From Onchocerca volvulus (lineage: Eukaryota > Nematoda > Chromadorea > Rhabditida > Onchocercidae), in assembly GCA_000499405.2 (NCBI GenBank), contig HG738137.1:17444581-17508580 (forward strand): a stretch of DNA of 64,000 bases, read 5' to 3'. The position numbers and the translations under genes are program-made. A model generated the notes under the pieces. It was not told the origin of the DNA, did no database searches, and was given only the letters and a program-made list of their open reading frames with translations. This document shows positions 1-12,120 of this stretch, in pieces (position 1 is the first letter of the stretch; each line of letters begins with the position of its first letter).

Positions 1-990
1 CTAAAATCAATCCTACGGATACCGTCACAACGAAAAACTTCCACGACAGTAAGCATCGATGACCCATGTCGTATCTGTTGCAAGCATTTTTGCTGGTGTT
101 CTTTTATAAATTTATTTGCTAAAAAATATTAAATATAGATAAGATATAATGGGTATAAATTAGTCTGCTTCAGCATTTGTAGCCTGTATATTCATAAGTT
201 CTTGAGCGTTATGTAAAAGTTTTTGCAAAATATTTTTCTCATTATAATCGTGTCCGTATTCATCATGCAATTTTTGCGATATCCTATATTATAGAGTGTT
301 TAACATTTTCAATATTTTCCCCATGTTTTCCATCCCAATTTTAAAGTGTACTGGAGATTGTCATATCGATCCCATATAATTACTATTCAAGCCTTAAAGT
401 CATTTTCTAAACATATCAAATAATCATCTGAAATTTCAAAATCAATTGAAATCAAAACCGAATAAAGCAGAAGGTTTAAAATAAACCTATACCTTAAATT
501 ACGAATTTTGAACAACAGTAACGGCCATAACGAAAATAATGTGATAGCACTGTCAACAATCGATTTCTGAGATATTTTTCCAGAAAAAGCACAAGAACGG
601 AAGCAAAATTTAAGATATTTAATGACAATTTTGTTTTGGAGATAAATTTGAAAGGCAAATTGAACAGAATGAGAGATACACACGGCAAAAAAAATTTAAT
701 TATCATGGTTTATTTTCTAAAATAAAGTAGTTAGATTTCATAAAGCTTATTAAATATGCAAACTGATTGAATTTCACAAAATGTCTTAAAATATAATGCC
801 GTAAAAATTGATACACTTTAAATGTCGAGAAACTGGAGCGAGGAAACGAATGTAATTGAAAGCTAATATTAAAATTAGCATCAATCGAGATTCAATATTT
901 TAATCAATATTTTAATCCTGAGAATTATTCGTTACTTGATGGTCGCTGTTCGATGATCGTCAAGAAAGAGAACGTATGTTATCAGAATCT
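1..990 (-). pseudogene. Inverted, truncated SDR pseudogene (exons 5-7 only)
   Basis: Read on the minus strand, this stretch matches the 3' half of the SDR genes in the array. About 118-1 resembles exon 7 (the ACGACATGGGTCATCGATGC block). About 390-225 resembles exon 6, ending with the HDEYGHDYNEK block. About 572-487 resembles exon 5 and keeps the catalytic-site remnant YCCSKF, but the preceding glycine-rich strand is garbled. From 600 to 990 it follows intron 4 of copy D (26,440-26,720 reversed), ending at the remnant of the exon 4 donor. Exons 1-4 are missing, and different repeated DNA starts at about 1,000. Exon 8, if present, lies outside the window. Frames are broken in several places, so this is a relic. 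It is the only sizeable SDR copy in inverted orientation. Confidence 0.8.
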
Positions 991-999
991 GATCTCTAA

Positions 1000-1600
1000 G
1001 CACTGCTGAAATGAACAAATTTTCTGACAAAAATATATTATATTTGCTGCTTCTAATAATGAGTTTGAGTTTAGTTCATAACAACGATGAAAAATTTATA
1101 ATTTTCAGCAAAAATATTTACAACTGAAAATACTGTTGAAAATTTGTCAAAAAGTATAACAAAGTTGTTAATGCTTGTTGCAGAACTATTCATGAAAAGC
1201 TAGTAAATATTGCAGTTAAGATGAAATTCGCAGCTCAACTTGTTGAATTTCGGAAGATCATTGCTGTGTAAGAAATAATAATTTCCGGTCCATTTCATCG
1301 ATTTGCTTCGTTTACAAATGCAATATTTCGCCGGTATTCAGAAAGCTATAGTGATATAACTGATTAAAATAACAATCCTTAAGTATTTTTGATGCATACT
1401 TGGCTTTAGAAAAATTATTAGATTCTTTTTCATTCAGTATTAAAATGATAATCACCAACTGTCTTGTACAGTTCATTTTTCGTTCTACGTTGTAATTTGA
1501 TCGAGAAATAATTGTTTGTTTGTGCACAGAACAAGTCTTGTTTGCAGAAATTATTTATGATGCATCTATTTATAGAGCTTTTCATTTTTCTGATATGCAC
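1000..1600. repeat. Rearranged copy of the SDR-array spacer
   Basis: Positions 1,010-1,190 match the reverse complement of about 17,835-18,045. Positions 1,195-1,310 match 18,360-18,490 in direct orientation, and 1,370-1,600 match 12,120-12,362 in direct orientation. The segment therefore contains an inversion breakpoint near 1,190, after which it is colinear with the spacer upstream of SDR copy B. The colinearity stops at about 1,600, where BEL/Pao sequence begins. No gene is visible in it. Confidence 0.7.
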
Positions 1601-4600
1601 TTTTAGGTATTATCGCTTAAGATTAATTCTGAATATCCGCCTCTAGCAAGGAATCTTCTTAGAATATGTAGAAAACTTTCAGCAGATAAATTTTCTGCTA
1701 CTTCTAAATGCACAGCCCTTGTAGTAAAATATGTAAATAGAGCTACCCATTTTTTTAGTTATGCCGCAATTCATTTTGATAGAAAAAGGGCTCAAATAGT
1801 CTAATCTAACATGTACAAAATTCTTGATTCTTTAATTTGAGATTCTGGAAGATTAGACATGGCTGGTAACTTAAATGGTTTTATAGCCCATCGTCTACAA
1901 ACCATGCATTCATTGAAGATTCGTTCAAATTCAACTCTTCCTTTAGATATCCAGAATCTCTGATAAAGTGTGCACAATTCTGGCATAAATCCTCATACTG
2001 TTATTGCATAATGAGTTCTGTTATTGTGTTGTGTCTAGGTAGATTGATTGGATATTTATTATTGTCATTTAATTCAGTGTTTTCTATCTCCATAAATTGA
2101 TCTCTATAAATTCCCTAATCTCTATAAATCTCTATAAGTAATCTCTGTAAATTTTTATTATCGTTATAGATTACATCCCATTTTTCAATTATATTTTCAA
2201 ATTGCGCTTATCTAAGTAGCACCCATTCCGTTAATTTGTAATCATCATTTGTGATATGAGTTCCTTCAGTAGACATCAGTTGTAACTATGACAAAGTTCT
2301 GTTTGTTGTTATTTTATAAACTTGAAAGTACAAATAGTTGTTCTAAGTAATCTTACCCATTTACTGAAATGGTTTCCATCTGTAAATCTGGACTTTTCTC
2401 TAAGAGTTTGAATGGTAATCTTTCGGCGATTTTTTCTTATTTTCGGGTTTTTTTATTCTTATTTTTCTCCTGTTCTAATTTCGGGATCTTTCATTCGTAT
2501 TTTCGGGATCTTCTGTTCCGCCATTTAGTTTCTTTTTCTCTTAACCATAGCTATCATTTCTACTACAATTCATAGTTTCTTAAATTTATAGGAGAGAATT
2601 CTTTTTTAGCCATATCAATCGAATTATGCTCACTTGGTATATAGCAAAATAAAAATTTTGCTTTTCTTATTTTGTCGATTCGATTTTCTATGAATCGTTA
2701 TAGTAGTTTAGAATGATTATGAATTCAATATAGTGCACATTTGGAAATTGACCCTAGGGTTAGTCAATATTTTCTAGATTTAATTGCTTCATTACGAACT
2801 GGGCTCCTGCATGTATTCCAGTATTACTAGTAATTCTAGTCTTGGTTCGATTATATTTTTTATTGGCGCGATTCGAAATTCAGCAAAAATCAAGAATGTT
2901 TCTGCTCTTTAAATTTTACAACTTCGTGCATACATCCATATAAAATGCCACAATTGAGCATCAATACAAACATGGAATTGCATTTGCCTCGTGAAATTTT
3001 ATAAATTCGCAGTGATTCTCCAATATTTGTTGGCCATTTGTTTGTGGGAGATCCACTATTTCTTTATTTCTTTCATTTATAGTTTGGTCCGAAGAAATAT
3101 TCTTTTCGTATAAGTTTTGAAGAAATATCTTAAATTATGTCATTGTAGAGAGTAGGAATCCCAATAAATCTATTGAGAGGTTATAAATTGCAGTTCCAAT
3201 TTATGATTTTAGAGTTATTTGGATGACATCTTCGTTATGATTTCAAAAAATGCCGAAAATTTTCTTTTAATTCACTTCATATCGATCTTGTTCCGGCAAT
3301 TTCTTGTTGAAATTACCATCATTTGAGAGAAATTCGCATATGTTCATTGCTGCTTCGTTAAAAATTGATTTATATTTCATTGTATTTTTGTAATGCCTCA
3401 TTTATTCCTTTTGCTAATAGTTATGATATTTATCGACATGCAGATTTTTCCTGATTTCTAAGATGGTTTTGCTGCCATGTTTTTTCAAGTAATGGTAAAT
3501 TAAGTTGATATCAGAAAAGAAAATGATATCACTCCGAAAGGAACCATTTTGATCCTTATCAGATTGAGTCCGGTCTTTGTTCAATTCTGCAATTTTTTTC
3601 AACTGACTTGCTTTTCTCAAAGCCAGCATTCTGCATGAGCACTCCAGTATCAATTGCATTTGTTTAATTTTTTGTCAAGATTAATTGCAGTTATTGTAGT
3701 TTGGTGTTCAGTCTTGTATTTGGACTTAAATTTTAGAATTTGAATTTTATAAAACAAAAAAAAAAGACACAGGAAAACTAAAATAAAAACTAAAATTAAA
3801 ATTTCAAACAACCGAACCGTTTAAAATGCAATTTGCAATACAAAAAATATATCAGTTACTTTATTGACTCTCATATTCATCAGTCCAGAAGGCAGAATTA
3901 TTGCTCCAATTTAATAATTTAGTTGCAGCATAAATTAGCTAAAGATTAGCTCTAACAAATCTAGTGTTCGAACAATTGTCGGTAGAGCCATAATTTCAAA
4001 ATTTTATTCATCCTACCTCCATAGTTATTGGTTTATCAAAATTCAACCACCTGTTAATGATTTCTAGCAATTTAAAAAACAGATCTACAACAAAAAATCA
4101 TATTTGCAAAAAAAAAAAAAAAAAATAATTCAATTGCGCATGCTAATATCTATCTATGTTTAATTTATTATTAACCTCATTTAGAGTTATTATAAGGGGA
4201 TCAATTATTATGATAGCCAGTAATGTATTGACAGAATTCAATTATACGTATCGTTGAAGTAACTGTTCGTTAGCCTTGTTGATTCTTTTTCTCAATTATT
4301 AAATTCGTTATAATTGTTGAATCCAATTTTTCTTTGCTTGAACTAGCGATTTGTATGGCATTCATGTATTTGATATAACACGATGCAGTATTGCGATGAC
4401 CCTTGCAGTGGAAATAAAAATGTTTTCTTTTTTTTTTTTAAATTATTTGTCGAATATTTTGCTAGAAGATAATTGAGGCATGCATTATTTTTTCTCAAAA
4501 ATTCCACTCATTAATTGAGAGTGTGATAAATATGACATTCATTATCGCAATGGTACTTGTTAAAGATGTTATAGAGTTTTCTAGTCTTATTATTTCTTGG

Positions 4601-5600
4601 ATTTTTCTTTAATTCTATGGTCAACTTAATACCACTTCGTTTGGTTCGCTTAATTGTGGCTAAGTTGAAGTTTCTCATCTTGTTTTGTGTGAGGTTTGTT
4701 TTGGTTTATATTCTATTGAATTCTTTTCCCTACTTTGGTTTCTAGTTACTCCTTCATTTCCTTGAATTAGTTCTGCCGAAAATTCTCGGAGCTCATTAAC
4801 CGATCATATTTCTTGTGTTTTTTTTTGTTGATAAACTTTATTAAATATCTAAGCCGATAATTTGTTTTCTAGAATTGTTTCAGTGCTAGAGTGCCTTAGA
4901 TTCCTATCTATAGCCTTTAGCTGTCGAAGTATTCTTTCTGTCGTTTCAACAGTTACTTTCCATGCTCGATTATTTCTTTTTATGAAATATAACTTATTAT
5001 AAAGTGATTTTTTCCATGATAAATGATTTGCCGAATTTTTGGATTAAAATTTTAAATATTATAATTTTCTGGAACGATGGTATAGTTCTTATTGTTAATA
5101 AGCTTTCAGAGAAGATATCAGATAATTCAATTTCTGAATATTTAGCAAATGTACAGCAATAACGAAACTACTCCAGAATTTTGGATCGCCACTAAATATA
5201 GGTAGATTTATTGTGGCTTGAGTCATTTGTGATGACTCTCTTTGTTGGCTTAGTTCCTTTATATTGTCTTGAGTTGAATATTGAAATACTAGTCGAATCA
5301 TTCTTACGTATAGTTAACATCTTTCATCACCATTTCCGCATATTTCTCATCCTTCTTTCTTTGCGGCGACAGAATCTTCAGATCAATTCCAACCAATTCT
5401 TTGATAACTTTGAAAGTGCCAAGATATATTTCGAGACGCATTTTTTCTTTGATGATTCTTTTTCTAGTCTCACATTCTTGAGACAATAGTTTTTCCTCTG
5501 ATAGCTATCGATATAATGATGTTAGACCAATTTTTTGATTTCAACAAGAACTTGCTGCAATTTTACCATTGCCGATTTTGCTCCTTTGATTAGACTAATT
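1601..5600 (-). mobile_element. Decayed BEL/Pao LTR retrotransposon remnant
   Basis: Minus-strand translations show BEL/Pao landmarks in element order (5' at the higher coordinate). At about 5,301-5,095 is a gag-like block with LPIFSGDPKFWSSF and IQKLNYLISSLK, as in the DUF1759-type gag of these elements. At about 1,986-1,801 is the integrase zinc-binding block, RFWISKGR followed by CMVCRRWAIKPFKLP. At about 1,765-1,606 is the integrase core, FTTRAVHLE, SAESFLHILRRF and LSDN. Between them (2,100-5,000) the sequence is riddled with stops, and I could not place reverse transcriptase or protease. Integrase is cut off just after LSDN at about 1,605, and no LTRs were recognised. Both flanks resume homology to the spacer upstream of SDR copy B (1,600 pairs with 12,362; 5,610 with 12,935), so this is an insertion into an older duplicated spacer. 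It cannot encode working proteins. Confidence 0.82.
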
Positions 5601-6494
5601 CACACATCTCAGCTCATGTAATTTTTCACGAAAGTTTTTTGTTTGAAGAAATTGGAGATTAGTTGTGTGATTATTGTCGCAACCTACGTTACAGTACAAT
5701 TTATAGATGAATATCGAAGGCACAATCGATAGCTGGAATGTTTTTTGTTTTATAGATAACTAGCTGGCCCGGCCATGCTTCGCATGGCCGACCCAGCTAT
5801 CTATGGGGGCCACCATGCTTCGCGTGTCCGGCTCCAGCTAATCTATGGAAATAGAAATGTCAATGTTCGTTTGTTCAAAATCTTAAACCTCCCAAGTTCT
5901 CAAATACGCACATTATCTATATTCGAAATCTTAAATATCGGAAAGTCCTTAACCTATTGCCTTTGAAATTTTGACACAAAGTTGCAGTCGAATACTCGCA
6001 AGTTTTTAAGTGTTCATCGATTGATTTCAAATTTTTACACGCGTTTGCATTCCAGTGGGCAAATGCTTTTAAAAAATTAGGACGAGCAATTCAAACTTTT
6101 CGTTTGTTTTTTGCTTTGTGAGAAATGTAATTCGTTTATTTTTTGCTTTGTGGGGAATGTAGTTGCGATGCACAAATGTCGAGGTCAGGATAGCGTATAA
6201 TCAAATATTTTGTTCAAGCAATTTAAGGATCATCTCTCTGACTTCTACTGTTAGATTGCGTTTTGAATTGCCTCTTTTCGTAAATTTTACCCATTGATCT
6301 AAACCGCACAACTGTAAGGATTTTCTCTGAGCTATGTTGATCGTGAATGCAAACGTCTATTAAATTGGAAATTGCAATTTCTTAAATTGAAATAACGTAT
6401 CCATTGGAATCATAAGAAATTCTCCACCGATAGCTTTCAAATTCTGATACAACCTTATATTCGAATAGACCATCATTTTTATATAAATATGCTT

Positions 6495-6514
6495 ATTATA
6501 TATATATATATATA
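6495..6514. repeat. AT microsatellite inside the Helitron
   Basis: A short run of alternating T and A lies within the Helitron body. Confidence 0.8.
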
Positions 6515-6671
6515 ATCCTCTGGAAATATTTATAATCATCTTGAAGCTGCAATAGTTGATCTTGTGCTATTAATACTTATGAAGACGCGGAACGGGATGG
6601 AGTCAAAAAATTCCTTATTATTTATTATTAATTATCTTTATTTATTATTATTTACCATTAACTGTTATTTA

Positions 6672-7303
6672 TTGCGCAGCAGTAAGAAATCAGTAATATC
6701 AATAAAACAAATCTAATGATAAATTTATAAAATAAAAAAGGAGGGAACGACTAAGGGGAAAAAAACCTGAGTCGAAATATTAAACCGCTCCTGTTGAAAT
6801 CCCTGTTTAAAAAAATGATAGAAAAGGGAGCCCTTGCGTGATGATGATGCGTTTTTGTTGGCAAGCGACGGTCATCGACATTGACCCTAGTTGAGGGTTA
6901 CAAAGAAATGATTAAAAATTATTTCTTGCGTAAGAGTTAGAAATCAATAATCTCAATAAAACAAATCTAATGATAAATTTATAAAATAAAAAAGAAGAAA
7001 ACGACTGAAAGAGAAAACTTAAAAAAAACCCGAGTCGGAGCCATAAGCCGCTCCCGTTGACATCGTATACAAAATGATAGAAAGGGCGCCCTTGTTAGCG
7101 CATGATGATAATGCGCACTCATCACATTGAACTCAGTTTAATTTCTATTATTATTGCTAACCGCATCTTTTACCCAAGAAGAAGAGAGAGAGATGGGGGG
7201 AAAAAGGAGAATGGCAGAAAGATAGGCGGAGGCTAACCGTATCTTTTACTCAAGAAGAAAGATGGGAGAAAAAAGGAGAATAACAGAAAAAAAGGTAGGC
7301 GGA
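6672..7303. repeat. Internal tandem duplications of the Helitron
   Basis: Two direct repeats lie in the Helitron body. The block from about 6,672 (AATCAGTAATATCAATAAAAC...) recurs from about 6,926 at an offset of 254 bp, with diverged ends such as GAGTCG and CCGCTCC. A second repeat of about 76 bp starts GCTAACCGCATC at 7,156 and recurs at 7,232 (GCTAACCGTATC), each copy ending in AGGCGGA. No coding frame crosses them. Confidence 0.7.
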
Positions 7304-7497
7304 TCCAGTAAACTCCATCTCCTCACCTATTTTCAGTTGTCACGGACGTGACACGTGAAAAAACGCAACCATATTCACTTAAAAAGAAGGTCGGTTGGAG
7401 TAGAAGGTTGCATCAAAATTTGAAAAAAATCGATTGAGAATTTACCGGAGATCGGGCGTCAGGAACAGGTAGCATTTACATTTTTATTTATATAGAG

Positions 7498-8415
7498 TAG
7501 GGAATTTATTCGGTTTTTGATTAGCTGAGTTGGTTTGGTTGATTTAAAGCCAGTGTACATTTACGTGTATGTGTAGGAATGGGCCATGTATCTACTTGTG
7601 TGTTTGTGTAGGAGATTTTATTAGGATTGGAGGATTTCTTCTTTTAATGAAATTAAATTGATATCGACCATCTATATAATCGAAGATGTTTACAATAATT
7701 TAGACATCGGAGATTAAAATTTGATTATCTGATGGTCAAACGCTTGCAGTATTTCAAGCATTTCACATCAAATTGAAAGTTCAGAAAACAAGAGTTTAAT
7801 TAGGATATTTATAACATTTGATAATTCATATGATCTAAAAATGAGAATATAAAAAGGTGATTTATATGTTTAGAATTATTTCGAGATTTCATTGATCAAA
7901 ATGTAAGATTTGGTTAGTGATTTATTTATTTGGAGTTAATTTGAGAATTTCATATGAACAAATATAAGATTTGATTAGTGGTTTATTTGCATGGGAATTT
8001 TTTTTTTGAAATTTATATTTTAGAGTTTAAATCGATTTTTCCGAGATATTTCTATAATGTAAATTACTTTGATTAATTCAGTGTATTTATATTGTAAAAA
8101 TATTTCGGTCTTCCGAACAAATTGCTCGTACTTACACAACTCTTCCCATATTCGTCCATCAAAATTTGAAATAAAATTTGCAAGTACAATCCATGAACAG
8201 TTCATAATATTATCTCATCTGATTAAGTTCTAATTCAATATTGCTTATTTCTTGGCCATTTTGCTTTGAAAATATAAATTTTCTGTTGAAATGAAATTTT
8301 TAAAGAATGCAAAAAAAATTTTAACATTTACTTGTTTACTATACCTTTGTAATCAAAGATATCTATCGCTTCGGATATTCAGAAGATTGGTGATTTTTCA
8401 CAGCATTGATAGAAG
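7498..8415. repeat. Upstream spacer shared by SDR copies A and B
   Basis: This is the colinear counterpart of 13,116-13,977, with strong but imperfect identity. It runs from GGAATTTATT next to the Helitron up to the start codon of copy A. It ends in a T-rich stretch and CACAG, 12 bp before the ATG, which fits a trans-splice acceptor. It is likely to contain the promoter, but I could not identify specific promoter elements. Confidence 0.65.
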
Positions 8416-10635
8416 ATGTTTTCATTGGTAATGCTATTTATTACATTACCAGTGCTGTATTTTATTTATGGTTTATTGGGCCGTAAATTGACAATTAGTG
8501 GAATTGAAAGAAAGGCGGTATTGATCACTGGATGTGGAAGCGGTGAGATTCAGCAGAAGCATTTTTGTGGCAGAAGTGATTCAGAACACTGATCAAAATG
8601 CTTGAAAATGATTTTTTTTTTTTTTTAGTAACTTAAAAAAAAAAGGTTGAAGAATACATTGACTTAAAATGTTAAATGATATTGCAAAAAAAGAGAAATA
8701 ATTTTCAGGATTTGGTAGAGATTTCGTGAAAAGATGCCTGCAAAATGGACTAACAGTTTTTGCAGGATGTCGCCGCGCCATTGTAAGCTTTTAAATTATC
8801 TTAAAATTCATGATCTTAAATAACTAACTTTATAATAAACAACAATTTATAATAATTAATAGTTATGGAAAATAGTTTCTCATGCTGATTTAAAAGAAAT
8901 AATGGATGAAAAAAGAACGAATAGCGAAACAACAATGAGTTTTTGTTATATTGAAGGGGATGAAAAAACTGCCAGTTAAAATGCTACATTTTTTTTTCAT
9001 TAAATATGCTCCGCTATTTATTCTGAAAGCTTGCAGAGTGTGAAGGAACTGGAAGAAAGCTATAGTTGAATTAGTCAAGGCCGATTGCATGCATTTCAAA
9101 TGGATGGAACTGATGACGAAAGTGTTCGTAACTCCAGAAAAATTGTAGATACCGTTTTAAAAGAAAAAAATCTCGGTTCGTGTTCCTGGAACAAACATTT
9201 CAGTAGTTAATCGCTAAACAAAAAAATTCCATTTCAATTCAAAAAAAATTGCTTAAATCAAAATATGATGAAATGGAATTCAGAGAATTTTGCAATTATG
9301 TATTAGGCTTACATTGATTATTATAGTGTACTCATTATTAATGTAAAAAAGTAAAAGGAAAAATTAAACAAATACTAAAAAAAAAATTCTAGAAGTTTAA
9401 GTAAAATACTGAAAGTGTGGAAGGATATATTTGCTTGAAAGTAAGCTTTTTCAGTTCTTCACGCGCTAGTCAATAATGCTGGTATTTTGAGCGCTCATTA
9501 TCATGTTGATTTTTTGACTTTGGATGATTATAAAGAAGTGTTGGATGTGAATCTGTTTGGCGTAATACGAGTAATACAAACATTTCGAAATCTTATCAAG
9601 AACTCCAGGTTCTAGTTATATATATATATATGTTCTTTGCTCTTGACGAATCATCAAATAAAGACTATCAATGAAGAATAATTTCCAGAATTAAAATACT
9701 GCTAAAATGGTGGACTAAACTTTATCACCAAAACAAAATTTCACATTTAAATATCTTAAATTTCATTCCATTCTTGTTTTTTTGCTGAAAAAAAAAAAAA
9801 AAAAGCAAATCTTAGAGGTCGATTGGTGATATGCAGTAGTGCTGCTACATTTTTTCCATCGCCAAGCTGCGGTCCTTATTGTTGTTCAAAGTTTGCTGTA
9901 CAAGCTTATACCACCATCATAAGGTATAAACTTATTTGATATTTTATTCAATTTGAACTTCAATTGATTTCAAAATTTTATTTGATTGTTTGACATGTCT
10001 AGCAAATGAATTTAAGGCATGAGTTGCTATCTTATGGTGTGAATGTGATAGAGATTGCTCCAGGATGCTTTAAAACTGGAATAACAAATACTGAGTTATT
10101 ATTGGAAATTTATGATACGGTATGGACTCGAGCACCGCAAAAATTGTATGATAAGTTTGGACACGATTATAATGAGGAAGATATTTTATTTTTTTACTTT
10201 TTTTTTTATATTTTTTACATACAAGTGAAAAATTTATGAATTAAATAAATTTATAATCATGATAATCGATTTGTATTTAATATTTTTTAGCAAAAAAATC
10301 TATGAAAGAAATTCTGCCAAAATTAATGGTAACAGAAACGACATCGGTTATCGATGCTTACTATGAAGCAACTGTTGCGAAACGGCCAAAATTTTTGTAT
10401 CGAATTGGTTGGGATGCATTATTCATGTAATCATTTAGCAAAATGTAAATATTGATTAGATCTTTAATTGAATTTCATTTGAGCTAATTCGATTAACTTT
10501 CTAATGCTATGGAAGAAATGGAAATTTAATATTTCAAAATGATCATTTTAATTGCTGTCTGTTTCCAGGTACTGTCCTTATTCTTTCCTTCCATTGCGCC
10601 TACAGTTTTACATCGTGAAATTCACGAAGAATTGA
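8416..10635 (+). pseudogene. SDR9C-type dehydrogenase copy A, probable pseudogene
   Basis: Eight exons by homology to its neighbours: 8,416-8,542; 8,709-8,782; 9,037-9,175; 9,455-9,608; 9,816-9,923; 10,017-10,180; 10,291-10,426; 10,569-10,635. Phases join to 323 codons. Motifs seen are an N-terminal hydrophobic anchor, the cofactor motif TGCGSGFG across exons 1-2, NNAG in exon 4 and YCCSK (YxxxK) in exon 5. Family members use NAD(P) to oxidise or reduce retinoids and steroids at the ER membrane. There are two lesions: an in-frame TGA at 9,067-9,069 in exon 3, and AT instead of GT at the exon 6 donor (10,181-10,182). Exon 2 ends CRRAI where the others have CQFES or CQFKS. Everything else is intact, so the decay looks recent. 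A sequencing error would have to explain both lesions for it to be functional. Confidence 0.8.
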
Positions 10636-12120
10636 AATGATGCATCATTATCAACAATAAAATGTGCACGTGCAGGAAATCTGGAATGCGAAGTCAACTA
10701 AAATTTCTGACAGACTTAAAAAGATGACAATTTACACAGAATATTTTTGCCTTGATTGATTTCAGATCTTTCATTCTTATAATTTCTCCAGTTCATTTTC
10801 AAATATATATTGATGGAAGTTCAATTTCTTCTCCCATTCAGTATAGATTTCGATTTATCTATTCTGTCGAGAAATACAGCTGCTGCATGGAATAAGCATA
10901 TCGTAAAAGTAAGTTATTCATATTCACGTCATGAAACGGTTGAAATGAAATGTAAAAATAATATCTCAACGACAAATCATTCATAAACATGGGGCAAAAA
11001 AAGAAAATTGAAGTATTCATTGCATCATTTCAAAAATTAATCGAGGCGAGAAACGAAAATATCTGATTTTGACATTTACTATCTTACCGGGATCCAAATA
11101 TCTTTTCATACAGTATCCATTTTTCTCTAAAGTTTTTGGTAGCTTGGTTCGATTCTGTGCATAAGTCATAATTCGATTCCTTAGGAAGAAATTTTCATAA
11201 ATTTCTTTACTTATAAATAAGTTCATTGCATTTCAAATGATTCCTATCCGTTATTTCTTTTCATATGAAATTATTTTAATTTTGTATGGCGATGTTTAAT
11301 CGAAAACTGTACTTAAATTAATAAAAATTTTGAGTTTGTCGTACTATAATCTTTTCGCACTTCTGAATCATCAGATCAGTCGAATTAGACTTGAATGAAA
11401 TTTATTCTCAAAATCGATTCCTATTGGCCAAAAAAACCAAATCAAAAATCAATTCTCCTTTTTCTGTTATTTATACATTTTACGTCATTAGCCTAAGCAA
11501 TAAAAGTGAATGTCGCTGGCGAACAGTAAAAACAGAAGAAACAAAGAATGTTATAATACTTTTAAAATTATCGAAAAAAATGATATGAAAGTTGTGGCTA
11601 TCAGATTATCCATAAAGCAGGAAGTGGAAAAAGTGAACGGTACTGAAGATTTCAACACATGATTAATCAATTTGAATACAGTAAGAATTAAATTTCCTAA
11701 CATTCTCTATTCTTTTTGTAATGATAAATTATTGACTATTTTCGAAATGATTTAAAGGTTGACTGAAAAAAAAGAAAAGTAAATTTAAAAAGTGAAAGTG
11801 AAGTTTGATTTTTTTTTTTTAAATTGAAACAAAATTTGAAGTAATAAATGACATAGGTATGACTAACATAACCAGAACGAATTTTTAATTTAATTATCAG
11901 ATATATTTTTTTTATCCTCTGAAGTGAATAGCTAGGCTCAAACTCATCAGTAGAGACGAAAAAAATTAATAAATTTCTGTTCACAAAAAGTTTATTCTTT
12001 GCTGTAGCCTAGAAATGGATTTGATGAATGCATGAAAAGCACTTTTTTTACATTTTATTGATTTTGAAGGATTTTTCATACAAAAAGTTGTGGAAATGAT
12101 TGAAGAAGAGTCAGTGGATA
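10636..12120. repeat. 3' spacer after SDR copy A
   Basis: The first 750 bp are alignable with the sequence after copy B (16,273-17,000), sharing the TTTCTCCAGT...TTTCAAATATAT stretch and the GGATCCAAAT...ATTTTTCTCT stretch. From about 11,750 to 11,930 it resembles 17,575-17,720. I saw no gene; the open frames here are short and not conserved between copies. Confidence 0.55.

Larger units (their letters stand above)
5760..7497 (-). mobile_element. Non-autonomous Helitron, 1,738 bp
   Basis: Read on the minus strand, the element starts CTCTATATAAATAAAAATG at 7,497 and ends CTAG at 5,763-5,760. A perfect 9-bp hairpin with a 3-nt loop (CGGCCATGC/TTC/GCATGGCCG, 5,770-5,790) stands 10 nt before the CTAG end. 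A terminal hairpin about 10 nt before CTRR and insertion between A and T are Helitron hallmarks. The empty site is visible upstream of SDR copy B: GATAA|TAGG at 13,115/13,116, versus GATAA-element-TAGG here, with no target duplication. The 3' terminus is present twice in tandem (a second, decayed hairpin at about 5,812-5,838). I see no Rep/helicase reading frame, so it would depend on another element for movement. Confidence 0.85.

Noticed and set aside
2369..2575. Plus-strand frame with repeated TTTTCGGG motifs
   Set aside because: It lies antisense to the BEL/Pao remnant, is Phe/Ser-rich from T-rich DNA, and has no recognisable domain.
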